This document shows, piece after piece, positions 18,185 to 25,359 of a stretch of DNA of 64,000 nt. Source of the stretch: Butyricimonas paravirosa. GTDB lineage: Bacteria > Bacteroidota > Bacteroidia > Bacteroidales > Marinifilaceae. The translations under genes and the position numbers were made by a program. Where the stretch lies: contig NZ_CP043839.1 of assembly GCF_032878955.1 (NCBI RefSeq), forward strand, positions 248,001-312,000, written 5' to 3'. Each line of letters opens with the position of its first letter. The stretch's first letter is position 1. The notes beneath the pieces were generated by a model that saw only the letters and a program-made list of their open reading frames with translations, did no database searches and was not told where the DNA came from.

Positions 18185-18691
18185 TTATCCGAAGAAGAAC
18201 AAATAGATTTTTATTGCTTTATCTCTCAAAGCCTTCAATGCTTTTCCCATTTGCCCTTCAACAGTTTTAACCGAAATATCCAGTTGTATGGCAATCTCCT
18301 TGTATTTCATGCCTTGCTGTTTTGCCATCAAAAATATATTCCGTCGTTCAGTAGGTAAAGCGTCTATCCAATCCCAAACTAAAGCCTCCTCCTCTACCGA
18401 TATGGATAAGGCATTCTCGTCTGTCAAGTACATTGCACTTTCCACGGAAACTTTTTCCTGATTCTTTTTCGCATATTTCACCGCCCGATTCCGTACCACC
18501 GTGTATAAATATCCCTTCATGTCTCCCACTTCCAAACTTCCAGCAACCGCCTTTTCCAACAATTCCACGAAGATCTGTTGTACAATATCCTCCGACTCCT
18601 CGTATGATTCGGTTATATTTAAGGCATACAAGCATAACGGTCGGTACAACTTGTTAAAATATTTCTCTAAAATAGTAGAGCTTATAGACAT
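18185..18691 (-). CDS. ECF RNA polymerase sigma factor (FecI-like)
   Basis: Extracytoplasmic-function sigma factor. Region 2 is seen in EESEDIVQQIFVELLEK and GYLYTVVRNRAVKYAKK; region 4 in LPTERRNIFLMAKQQGMKY followed by the helix-turn-helix YKEIAIQLDISVKTVEGQM. I choose the ATG at 18691 (MSISSTILEKYF); the frame is open to 18721, but a TACATTTG -7-like element at 18719-18726 on the minus strand would place transcription start near 18712, leaving only the downstream ATG usable. It heads the array sigma-FecR-STN receptor-DUF4249-DUF4249-receptor and presumably directs transcription of it in response to the receptor's ligand. Confidence 0.92.
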   Translation of the reverse strand: MSISSTILEKYFNKLYRPLCLYALNITESYEESEDIVQQIFVELLEKAVAGSLEVGDMKGYLYTVVRNRAVKYAKKNQEKVSVESAMYLTDENALSISVEEEALVWDWIDALPTERRNIFLMAKQQGMKYKEIAIQLDISVKTVEGQMGKALKALRDKAIKIYLFFFG

Positions 18692-18718
18692 AAGAATAGT
18701 TTTACACATACACATTCG

Positions 18719-18726
18719 CAAATGTA
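18719..18726 (-). promoter_or_regulatory. Candidate -7 element for the ECF sigma gene
   Basis: On the minus strand the bases read TACATTTG, a match to the Bacteroidota -7 consensus TAnnTTTG. It would start transcripts about 20 bases before the ATG at 18691. A clear -33 TTTG at the right distance is missing. Confidence 0.4.
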
Positions 18727-18748
18727 CTTAAATATATAAAAGCAATAA

Positions 18749-18780
18749 GTTATTTAGAAAATAATAATTTTCTAAATAAC
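18749..18780. promoter_or_regulatory. Perfect AT-rich palindrome upstream of the ECF sigma gene
   Basis: Fourteen-base arms GTTATTTAGAAAAT (18749-18762) and its exact complement (18767-18780) with a 4-base AATA loop. It lies just upstream of the candidate -7 element for the sigma gene, at about -37 to -68 relative to the predicted start. It may be an operator, a protein-binding site or a second hairpin behind the response-regulator operon. Confidence 0.5.
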
Positions 18781-18808
18781 AACTATATTGTATAATATTA
18801 GAAATAAT

Positions 18809-18835
18809 AATTTGTGAGATGGTGTCTCACAAATT
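18809..18835 (-). terminator. Terminator of the LytTR operon
   Basis: Perfect 11-base arms AATTTGTGAGA (18809-18819) and TCTCACAAATT (18825-18835), loop TGGTG, 22 bases after the response-regulator stop; on the minus strand it is followed by a T-rich stretch (TTATTATTTCT). Confidence 0.75.
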
Positions 18836-18857
18836 GGGAAAGCCATATATAGCAAAA

Positions 18858-19565
18858 CTACCCCATCCTCATAAACGCCTCGAAAAAGGCATCCCGATAG
18901 GTGTTTCCAATAGCTATTTCATGTGTTTTAATGAAAATATCGTTGTTGTCAAAGGAGTCTATATGCTTAGTATTTACGATATAGGATTTATTGACTCGTA
19001 AGAAATCATGCTTGGGTAATAACTCAAATATATTCTTTAGATTCATTCGGGTAATCACCCGTTGTTCATCCAATTGGATGATCACGTAATCTTTCAGTCC
19101 CTCGATGAATAGAATATCCTTGTAATTTATTTTAAAGTAGCGTCTTTCAGACTTTACGAAGAAGTATTCCGTGTTACCTGCCTCGATATTTTCTTTCTCT
19201 TCTTTTAATAATAAAGAATGGTAAGCAATTGCCTTGTTGACAGCCTTGTGAAAGCGTTCCGGATCAACCGGTTTAATTAAATAGTCGATAGCGTCGACCT
19301 CGTAACTATCCAAAGCATATTCCGTGTAAGCCGTGGTGAAAATGACCAACGTTCTCTTGGATATATTGTGAGCGAACTCGATACCCGTGATTCCCGGCAT
19401 CTGAATATCCAAAAAGATTAAGTCTACCGGATTCTCTTCCATGAACTTTGATGCTCCGATAGCATTATTAAACATACCCGTCAGATTTAGTTGACTCGTA
19501 TCTTTTACCAGTATTTCTATCGCCTCACGGGCTAACGGTTCATCATCAACAATAATACAATTCAT
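18858..19565 (-). CDS. LytTR-family response regulator, locus 1
   Basis: DNA-binding response regulator. The receiver domain (residues 1-115) has the acidic pair D7-D8, phospho-acceptor D53 in FLDIQMPG, T77/T78 in the FTTAYTEYA segment and K98 in LIKPVD. The LytTR DNA-binding domain covers about residues 135-233 (FFVKSERRYFKINYKDILFI; FLRVNKSYIVN). 235 residues, normal for the AgrA/LytR class. Its start overlaps the end of the kinase gene by 4 bases. The protein is closely similar along its whole length to the regulator at 52951-53682, so the two loci are paralogous. It could control the receptor gene upstream of its own operon. Confidence 0.95.
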   Translation of the reverse strand: MNCIIVDDEPLAREAIEILVKDTSQLNLTGMFNNAIGASKFMEENPVDLIFLDIQMPGITGIEFAHNISKRTLVIFTTAYTEYALDSYEVDAIDYLIKPVDPERFHKAVNKAIAYHSLLLKEEKENIEAGNTEYFFVKSERRYFKINYKDILFIEGLKDYVIIQLDEQRVITRMNLKNIFELLPKHDFLRVNKSYIVNTKHIDSFDNNDIFIKTHEIAIGNTYRDAFFEAFMRMG

Positions 19566-20620
19566 AATATCAAATGTAAATATACGGTATAACTTATTTC
19601 ACTTTCTTCTATCTCCAACGTGTAACGTTCCGGAAACAGCAATTCCAACCTGCGCTTTATATTCTTTAGTCCCAACCCTCCCACTTCATTTTTCCGTAAA
19701 GCGATTTTAGGCTTTGAATTTATACATTGAAATTCCAGTTGTTTATCCCAGACCTTAAAACCGAGATAGACATACGATGAATTCTCGCTATCCACGTTAT
19801 GTTTCACGGCATTCTCCACGAAAGGAATAAACAATAATGGTGGCAACCATACCTCACTAATATCTCCTTCTTTGGAAATAACATACTCGAATTTATCCCG
19901 TCGAACCTTCTCCAGATTCAGAAAGTCATTCAAAAAATGGATCTCAGAACTCAACAACACCTGTTCTTTCGCACTGTCGTTAATTTGGTAACGCAACATA
20001 TCTTCAAGCTTGAAAAGCACCCGGGAGGCTTCTTCTGGATTTTTCTTGATCAGCACGTTAGCATTATTCAGCATATTGAATAGAAAATGTGGGTTGATTT
20101 GTTTCTTGAGAAATTTCAATTCGGATTGTAATGTCGAAGAGGCCAGTTCGTCTATTCGTTGGCTGTAACCGATCCAGTATTTAAATAGTAGCAAAGCCGA
20201 CGTTCCGAATATTAGTAACCCAAACGAAATAATTGACGTGATCATGTTTAATATGATATATGGATTTCCATCCTCGTAATTTGCACTAACCTCTTGAACA
20301 TTCATCTGCAAAATTGCGATAAATACAAGCGAGAATGATGTCAGTACCAACATGGATGCCAGATATTTCAATAATCGGCCCTTTATTAAAAAACGAGGGG
20401 CTAACACATATAAATTAAAGTAAATGATCACACTGGTAAGCAAAAAATAAAATACCCACCCGTAAAAACGTTCCCAAGTCAACACTAACTCCCCTGATTG
20501 ATTGGCAAATATACTAATTGTGATACAGGCAAGAGTTAATAGTAACAGAAAATGTCTCACGAACTTAAAACGTGGAGATAACAGGAAATCCGGAACGTGA
20601 TTATCAATCAAATTACTCAT
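19562..20620 (-). CDS. LytS-like sensor histidine kinase, locus 1 (intact)
   Basis: Inner-membrane histidine kinase of the His_kinase (PF06580)/LytS type. Four membrane helices occupy about residues 20-150 without an obvious periplasmic sensor domain. A coiled linker (ELASSTLQSELKFLKKQ) leads into the phospho-acceptor box N176-P-H178-F-L-F-N. The ATPase domain has the N box E269-N-A-V-K-H-N275 and the glycine-rich G box at 314-317 (GGLGLKNI). Everything required for catalysis is present, in contrast to the adjacent protein at 20617-21675. Overlaps both neighbours by 4 bases, so kinase, degenerate kinase and regulator should be made in fixed proportion. Confidence 0.94.
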   Translation of the reverse strand: MSNLIDNHVPDFLLSPRFKFVRHFLLLLTLACITISIFANQSGELVLTWERFYGWVFYFLLTSVIIYFNLYVLAPRFLIKGRLLKYLASMLVLTSFSLVFIAILQMNVQEVSANYEDGNPYIILNMITSIISFGLLIFGTSALLLFKYWIGYSQRIDELASSTLQSELKFLKKQINPHFLFNMLNNANVLIKKNPEEASRVLFKLEDMLRYQINDSAKEQVLLSSEIHFLNDFLNLEKVRRDKFEYVISKEGDISEVWLPPLLFIPFVENAVKHNVDSENSSYVYLGFKVWDKQLEFQCINSKPKIALRKNEVGGLGLKNIKRRLELLFPERYTLEIEESEISYTVYLHLIL

Positions 20621-21675
20621 GGTTTCTGTATTTTAAGTTTCAACATAATTGTCCTTTTAGCAACAGATAAGGTATAATCGTTTCCATATAGCAATTTCAG
20701 TCTCTGCCTGATTTTCGAAAAGTCATCCGGATGCAGTAAATTCCCATTATCAAAAGAGCAAACAAATTGAATCTCATTCCCATTCACATGAAAATTTAGA
20801 TCAATCGAGCCAAATACAGGCTGACTGTATATCTGAATCACGGCTTGTTGCACGAAAGGAAGGAACAACAAGGGAGGGACAAATATCCGATGCACCTCCC
20901 CTTCGGCTGAAACCATGTATTGAAAACGATGGGAATACACCTGTTCCAAAGCGAGATAGTTTGTCAAAAAATCTATTTCAGCCTTTAATAACACCGCTTT
21001 CCGACTACAATCATAGAGTTGGTATCTCAGAATCTGGCTTAACTCCAATAACATCCCGGATGCCTCCTTCGGTTCACTTTTTGCCAAAACTGCAGTACGG
21101 TTAAGCACATTAAAAAGTAACTGAGGATTGACTTGGGCTTTCAATTGCTCCACTTCCGACTGCACATGAATTCTTTCCAGTTGGTTTACCCGGTTATTTT
21201 CTGTCATCCAATGTTTTAATACGATCGTGATTGAACCTCCCAGCATACACAAGGTTACGGTGGCAAAAGAGGAGATATAATTTAAAATGAATACTGGTTC
21301 CAGGATGTTTCCTGCACGCTGTCCCAACCAAATTCGTGCCGTATCTTCAATGATTGTCTGTATCCATAAAAGCACCAGCACGGTACCAAATATCATGACT
21401 GTATACGTTAGGTATCTCTTCTGCATGAGATACCGGGGTACCAACACGTAGATATTCAAATAGGCCACGGCCAAGTAGGAGGCCAAATTCCCCAGGGCAA
21501 TCCAGTAGAGCCTTATTCCAAGTGCTGGAATTTCCGGTTGGAAGATAACATACGTCTGGTTAAAAGAAATGGCAGCAAGTGACACGATAAACAGAATATG
21601 TCGCCAGATCCGGAATTTCGAATTTACCAGAAGATTATATAGGAAAGCCTGTCCTTCCGTGTTGATTTTAAACAT
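20617..21675 (-). CDS. Degenerate LytS-like histidine kinase (pseudokinase), locus 1
   Basis: Same length (352 residues) and layout as the adjacent intact kinase: four membrane helices (about 22-155), a coiled linker, then a kinase-like cytoplasmic region. Key residues are lost: the NPHFLFN box reads N183-P-Q185-L-L-F-N, so the phospho-acceptor His is Gln185; the N box reads VQQAVIQI at 275-282 in place of ENAVKHN; and the glycine-rich G box is replaced by HPDDFSKIRQRL. The frame is intact and overlaps the next gene by 4 bases, arguing against a decaying gene. A structural or regulatory partner of the intact kinase is the simplest reading (inference). It begins 51 bases after the TonB receptor gene, in the same direction. 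Confidence 0.88.
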   Translation of the reverse strand: MFKINTEGQAFLYNLLVNSKFRIWRHILFIVSLAAISFNQTYVIFQPEIPALGIRLYWIALGNLASYLAVAYLNIYVLVPRYLMQKRYLTYTVMIFGTVLVLLWIQTIIEDTARIWLGQRAGNILEPVFILNYISSFATVTLCMLGGSITIVLKHWMTENNRVNQLERIHVQSEVEQLKAQVNPQLLFNVLNRTAVLAKSEPKEASGMLLELSQILRYQLYDCSRKAVLLKAEIDFLTNYLALEQVYSHRFQYMVSAEGEVHRIFVPPLLFLPFVQQAVIQIYSQPVFGSIDLNFHVNGNEIQFVCSFDNGNLLHPDDFSKIRQRLKLLYGNDYTLSVAKRTIMLKLKIQKP

Positions 21676-21726
21676 TCGAGGTTTTATTTGATGGTTACAA
21701 AGTTACGATCTTATTCCTAAATCGGA

Positions 21727-24258
21727 TTAAAATTCTAATTTATAACTGACATTCGGCAAAGAGGTGGCTCCACGGATGGGTTTTATCTTATCGGTCTTAA
21801 AATTATACTCATGCCCGTAATATTCTTCGCATCCCGTCGTGTTCAAGGACTTGATCGAGAATTCGTGTGACACCTTTTTCCGGTTGATTTTATACCCCAC
21901 GGAGAAATTCGTGATAAACATCGGTGAGAATTGTTTGGAAAAAGCCTTCGTTTCATCATATTGCACTTCCCGGTCCGGATCGAGTAACGTGGCTACTTCA
22001 TCCACGGGGGCATAGCGGTCTCCCCCTTGCAAAGTTATTTTAAAGTTCACACTGAACATATTTTGCCTGTCACGCCCGACCATCCATTCCTTGCCACCCA
22101 ACACGTTGACAATAAAATTCCGATTATACAACGTGTTACGCCATTTCCGGTCTCCCCCATAATATTTTGAATCAAAAATGGATGCCGTCACCATGTAATA
22201 AAGTCCCTTGTTTAAATAGCGTTCCAGCGTGATGTCTACCCCGATATTACGTCCTTTCCCCCGGTTGACCAGAGCGTTCTCCACGTAAAAATCTCGTCTA
22301 TTCAGCACGGAATAAGAGCTGTCGGAAATAACAGGTACATCATACAATTGTTGGAAATAAGGTTCTATTTTCATATTCATGTTATCCGATACTTTGAAAC
22401 CATACGATAACATCACGTGATGCGCCCTCGTGAATCCCAAGTCTTTATTCACGGAACGATCACCCGTACCTTGTGTTTTCACGAAATAAACGTCCATTTT
22501 TTCCATCCGGCTATGTAACCCGTAAGCGAGAGCAAAAGAACTCTTCGGTGAAAATTGCCATTTAATCCCGGCCCGGGGTTCCAGAGTCCAGCTATTATTC
22601 AGTGTCAGGACCTGTGCGTTAACTCCCACGTTTAAAGTGACCTGTTCGCTTATGCCGATAGATGAACTCGTGTAACCGGATATTAAATCCGTGTTTCCTT
22701 TACCTTGGGAAATTAATTCCATGGGATGCATTTGATGGGGGGCCAGATTCATGTCCATGTCGTAATACATCTTCGTGTAGGTTATCCCTGTTTTATTCGT
22801 GAACTTGGCACTGAATTTCCGGGTAATGGCAGTGGTGAATATCAAGTTCGTATTACTCCGGTTTAAATCGAGGAATGGTGCCGAATTCAAATTCCAGTCA
22901 TAACTTGTCATCGTCCCCTCGTGTTTGAAGTAGGTAACCGCTAACGTCGTTTTCAGTTGTGTCTCGTTGTTAAAGAAATAGCGGTGACTAATACCACCGG
23001 CTCCCATGTATTGTTTGGTACTGGATTTCATCATGTCACCAATCGATTCCCACTTGTCCGTGTTCTCCTCAAAATCTCCTTTTGACTTGTCTATCAAGGC
23101 TGTTCCCCAAATCGAGAAGACACCCGCTTTACGTGTCGGCAGATTCAATTTGAAATTCAAATCCTGATAATCCAAAGTCCCGTCAATATCAACAGCCCCG
23201 ATGTTCCCCAGCAATCCCGTGGTGGAATAACGATAATTGAAAATGTAAGAAGAATTGTGTTTTCGGGTCAAAGGCCCCTCCGAGGCAAAATCAATTCCTA
23301 ATAAGCCGATCTGAAACGTATTCTCGATCTTTTGATTATTCCCGTTACGTAGCTTCATGTCAAAGACTCCCGACACGGCATTATCGTACTCCGCGGGAAA
23401 AGCTCCGGTAAAGAAATCCGAATTACCCAGTACGAGACTACTTAACCCGGATAAAATTCCCCCGCCAAGAATGGACAAATCTGCGAAGTGATTGGGATTC
23501 GGGATTTCCACGTCTTCCAGTTTCCATTGCAATAAATGCGGAGCATTTCCGTGAATGGATATTCCATTCGTTGACATACTGGGAGAAATCCCGGCAAAGG
23601 AACTTACCAAGCGGGCCGGATCATCCATTCCCCCGGCATATCGGCTTGCCTCCTCCACGCTGAGCATCCGGGCTCCCGTGGTGACCATCTTGTTTAATGG
23701 TTGTTCTTTATTCAATTGTGGTCGAACCATCACTTCATCCAGTTCTTTAATGCTTTCTTTCAATGGAATGGTCAAATAGACTTCTTTTGAGGAAGTTACC
23801 AGTATCTCCCGGAAAATAGTTGGCTCGTATCCCACGAAAGAAGCCCGTATATCGTGTCGGCCGATCGGGACATTCTTGATGACAAAACGGCCTAGGGAAT
23901 CCGTTACTCCACCGACCTCCGTTTTCCCCATGAGATACACGGATGCATAAGCTACCGGATAACCCGATGCGGCGTCAATCACCCGTCCTCGTACACTCTG
24001 GGTTAAAATTCGTCCCTCTTTCTGTCCCCATACATTCACAGATAACATGAAAAGGAGAAAATATATGCCGATGATTCTTTTCTTGCTTTTAATCTTGCTC
24101 ATGATTTGGAAAATCATGTCAAAAAGCCCGTTTTTCCATCCTTTACGATTCAGTTCTCCCCCTAAAACTTCTTCTAAGGCGTCTAAAACCTTCTCGCAGT
24201 CTGTTACACTTACACTTGTCATTTGTGATACTTCTGTTATTATTTCCGTCTTATTCAT
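21727..24258 (-). CDS. TonB-dependent receptor of the LytS/LytTR locus 1, with HU-like N-terminal segment
   Basis: Outer-membrane receptor: a signal peptide (KSKKRIIGIYFLLFMLSVNVWGQ region), a carboxypeptidase-regulatory-like domain (RGRVIDAASGYPVAYASVYL), a plug-like region with NGISIHGNAPHLLQWKLEDV, and a barrel ending NVSYKLEF. The start is uncertain. From the ATG at 24258 the first 52 residues resemble the N-terminal half of an HU/IHF protein and precede the signal peptide; ATGs at 24117 and 24102 would give a conventional receptor of about 790 residues. No STN domain is present, so signalling is not through a FecR protein. The degenerate kinase gene starts 51 bases downstream, suggesting one operon in which the receptor and sensor proteins function together. 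Confidence 0.85.
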   Translation of the reverse strand: MNKTEIITEVSQMTSVSVTDCEKVLDALEEVLGGELNRKGWKNGLFDMIFQIMSKIKSKKRIIGIYFLLFMLSVNVWGQKEGRILTQSVRGRVIDAASGYPVAYASVYLMGKTEVGGVTDSLGRFVIKNVPIGRHDIRASFVGYEPTIFREILVTSSKEVYLTIPLKESIKELDEVMVRPQLNKEQPLNKMVTTGARMLSVEEASRYAGGMDDPARLVSSFAGISPSMSTNGISIHGNAPHLLQWKLEDVEIPNPNHFADLSILGGGILSGLSSLVLGNSDFFTGAFPAEYDNAVSGVFDMKLRNGNNQKIENTFQIGLLGIDFASEGPLTRKHNSSYIFNYRYSTTGLLGNIGAVDIDGTLDYQDLNFKLNLPTRKAGVFSIWGTALIDKSKGDFEENTDKWESIGDMMKSSTKQYMGAGGISHRYFFNNETQLKTTLAVTYFKHEGTMTSYDWNLNSAPFLDLNRSNTNLIFTTAITRKFSAKFTNKTGITYTKMYYDMDMNLAPHQMHPMELISQGKGNTDLISGYTSSSIGISEQVTLNVGVNAQVLTLNNSWTLEPRAGIKWQFSPKSSFALAYGLHSRMEKMDVYFVKTQGTGDRSVNKDLGFTRAHHVMLSYGFKVSDNMNMKIEPYFQQLYDVPVISDSSYSVLNRRDFYVENALVNRGKGRNIGVDITLERYLNKGLYYMVTASIFDSKYYGGDRKWRNTLYNRNFIVNVLGGKEWMVGRDRQNMFSVNFKITLQGGDRYAPVDEVATLLDPDREVQYDETKAFSKQFSPMFITNFSVGYKINRKKVSHEFSIKSLNTTGCEEYYGHEYNFKTDKIKPIRGATSLPNVSYKLEF
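24103..24258 (-). other. HU/IHF-like N-terminal segment fused in frame to the receptor
   Basis: The first residues after the ATG at 24258 read MNKTEIITEVSQMTSVSV, then TDCEKVLDALEEVL, matching the start of HU-family proteins (MNKxELIxxVAxxTGLSxxDAEKALDAxLE). Only the two N-terminal helices are present; the DNA-binding arm is absent. The frame runs without a stop into the receptor signal peptide at about 24102. It may be a remnant of a hu gene, or an upstream coding segment from which internal starts are used. Confidence 0.55.
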
Positions 24259-24349
24259 ATCCAATACTTTTTGATTACGGGACAAAAATAGACTCAGGGC
24301 AGAAGTGATTTAAAGAAAAGAGACAAAACACCCGGTTTTGTATACGAAA

Positions 24350-24357
24350 CAAAAGTA
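24350..24357 (-). promoter_or_regulatory. Candidate -7 element for the receptor-LytS-LytTR operon
   Basis: Minus-strand bases TACTTTTG match TAnnTTTG, 92 bases before the ATG at 24258. No TTTG is found at the expected -33 distance, which would fit a promoter that needs an activator such as the LytTR regulator (inference). Confidence 0.35.
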
Positions 24358-24450
24358 TATTAAGAATTCTGTTACATTTGTTCCATGAAATCGGTTCAAA
24401 TTAACCCAATGAAATTAAGGGAGTAGATTAAGTAGAAATAAACCAATCAT

Positions 24451-24483
24451 CATGGAGGCGGGTAGTAACCACCCGCCTCCATG
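24451..24483 (-). terminator. Terminator of the nitroreductase gene
   Basis: Perfect 13-base arms CATGGAGGCGGGT (24451-24463) and ACCCGCCTCCATG (24471-24483) with a 7-base loop, 31 bases after the nitroreductase stop; T-rich sequence follows on the minus strand. Confidence 0.75.
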
Positions 24484-24514
24484 AAGTTAGCCTTAAAGAT
24501 TTTTATCGTGAAAA

Positions 24515-25117
24515 TTATTTAAAAATACGCACTCTTTCCTCTATCGGATTAAACTCTTTAGCCCCGGGTTCTTGTAAAGGCGCTCCGAAAGGCATCTGGG
24601 CGATTAATTCCCAAGTTTCCGGTAATTGCCATTCCTTAGCTACCGCTTCATCAATCAATGGATTGTAATGCTGTAATGAAGCTCCGAATCCGGCATCTTC
24701 CAACATGGTCCACACCGCCAGTTGGTGCATTGCCGAAGTGTGCTGTGACCATACCGGGAATCTATCCTGATAAGTCGGAAATGATTTTTGCAGGCCTTCC
24801 ACGATCATCCGCTCTTCAAAGAAAAGCACCGTACCGTAACCGGATGCAAAGGATTTATCAATTTTGTTTTCAGTCGATTTGAAAGCCTCTGCGGAAACTA
24901 TTTCCCGCAACGTATCTTTTACGATATCCCACAGTTTCGTATGTTGATCACCTAATAAAAGCACCACTCTCGTTGATTGAGAATTAAATGCTGACGGTAT
25001 ATTTTTAACAGCAAATTTTACGATTTCCTCTATCTCTTCGTTAGAAATAAGTGATTTATTCGAGAGAGCATAATAACTTCTCCTATGTGCCAAAGCTTCT
25101 TTAAATTTTCTTTCCAT
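24515..25117 (-). CDS. Nitroreductase-family protein (Frm2/Hbn1-like)
   Basis: Predicted FMN-dependent oxidoreductase of the nitroreductase fold, about 200 residues. The N-terminal pattern FKEALAHRRSYYALSNKSLIS, the segment SAFNSQSTRVVLLLGDQHTKLWD, and WTMLEDAGFGASLQHYNP are typical of the subgroup related to yeast Frm2/Hbn1, which lacks well-defined substrates. The ATG at 25117 is preferred to an upstream TTG at 25126. The gene stands alone: a terminator follows it and an AT-rich region precedes it. The physiological substrate cannot be told from the sequence. Confidence 0.88.
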   Translation of the reverse strand: MERKFKEALAHRRSYYALSNKSLISNEEIEEIVKFAVKNIPSAFNSQSTRVVLLLGDQHTKLWDIVKDTLREIVSAEAFKSTENKIDKSFASGYGTVLFFEERMIVEGLQKSFPTYQDRFPVWSQHTSAMHQLAVWTMLEDAGFGASLQHYNPLIDEAVAKEWQLPETWELIAQMPFGAPLQEPGAKEFNPIEERVRIFK

Positions 25118-25290
25118 ATATCTCAATGATTTATTTTCTACAATATACGCATTTTTTCTGAAAAGGTTAGATTATTTAGAATAAATCAAATTAAAAAACA
25201 TTACAATAATACTTTATTCTCTCCGTAATCATATCTTTTCCCCATTATTCATTTTGAATAATGCAATTTGAATAATGAGAATAAACTTTT

Positions 25291-25359
25291 AATATTTTAT
25301 ACTACTCCCTCCAACTCTCCTTGTGCAAGAGGGAGTTGGAGGGAGTAGTATAAAATATT
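25291..25359. repeat. Palindromic dispersed repeat, copy 2, overlapping the hppA stop
   Basis: Perfect 27-base arms at 25291-25317 and 25333-25359 (core ACTACTCCCTCCAACTC and its complement) around a 15-base spacer. The stop codon of hppA (25358-25360) is inside the end of the right arm. The core resembles the repeat at 10243-10334 (ACTACCCCACCAGCTC...), and both sit at the 3' end of a minus-strand gene. It can act as a terminator for hppA. Confidence 0.8.

Noticed and set aside
18851..18870. AAACTACCCCA near the response-regulator stop, like the start of the 10243 repeat
   Set aside because: It has no complementary arm nearby and lies in coding sequence; probably chance.
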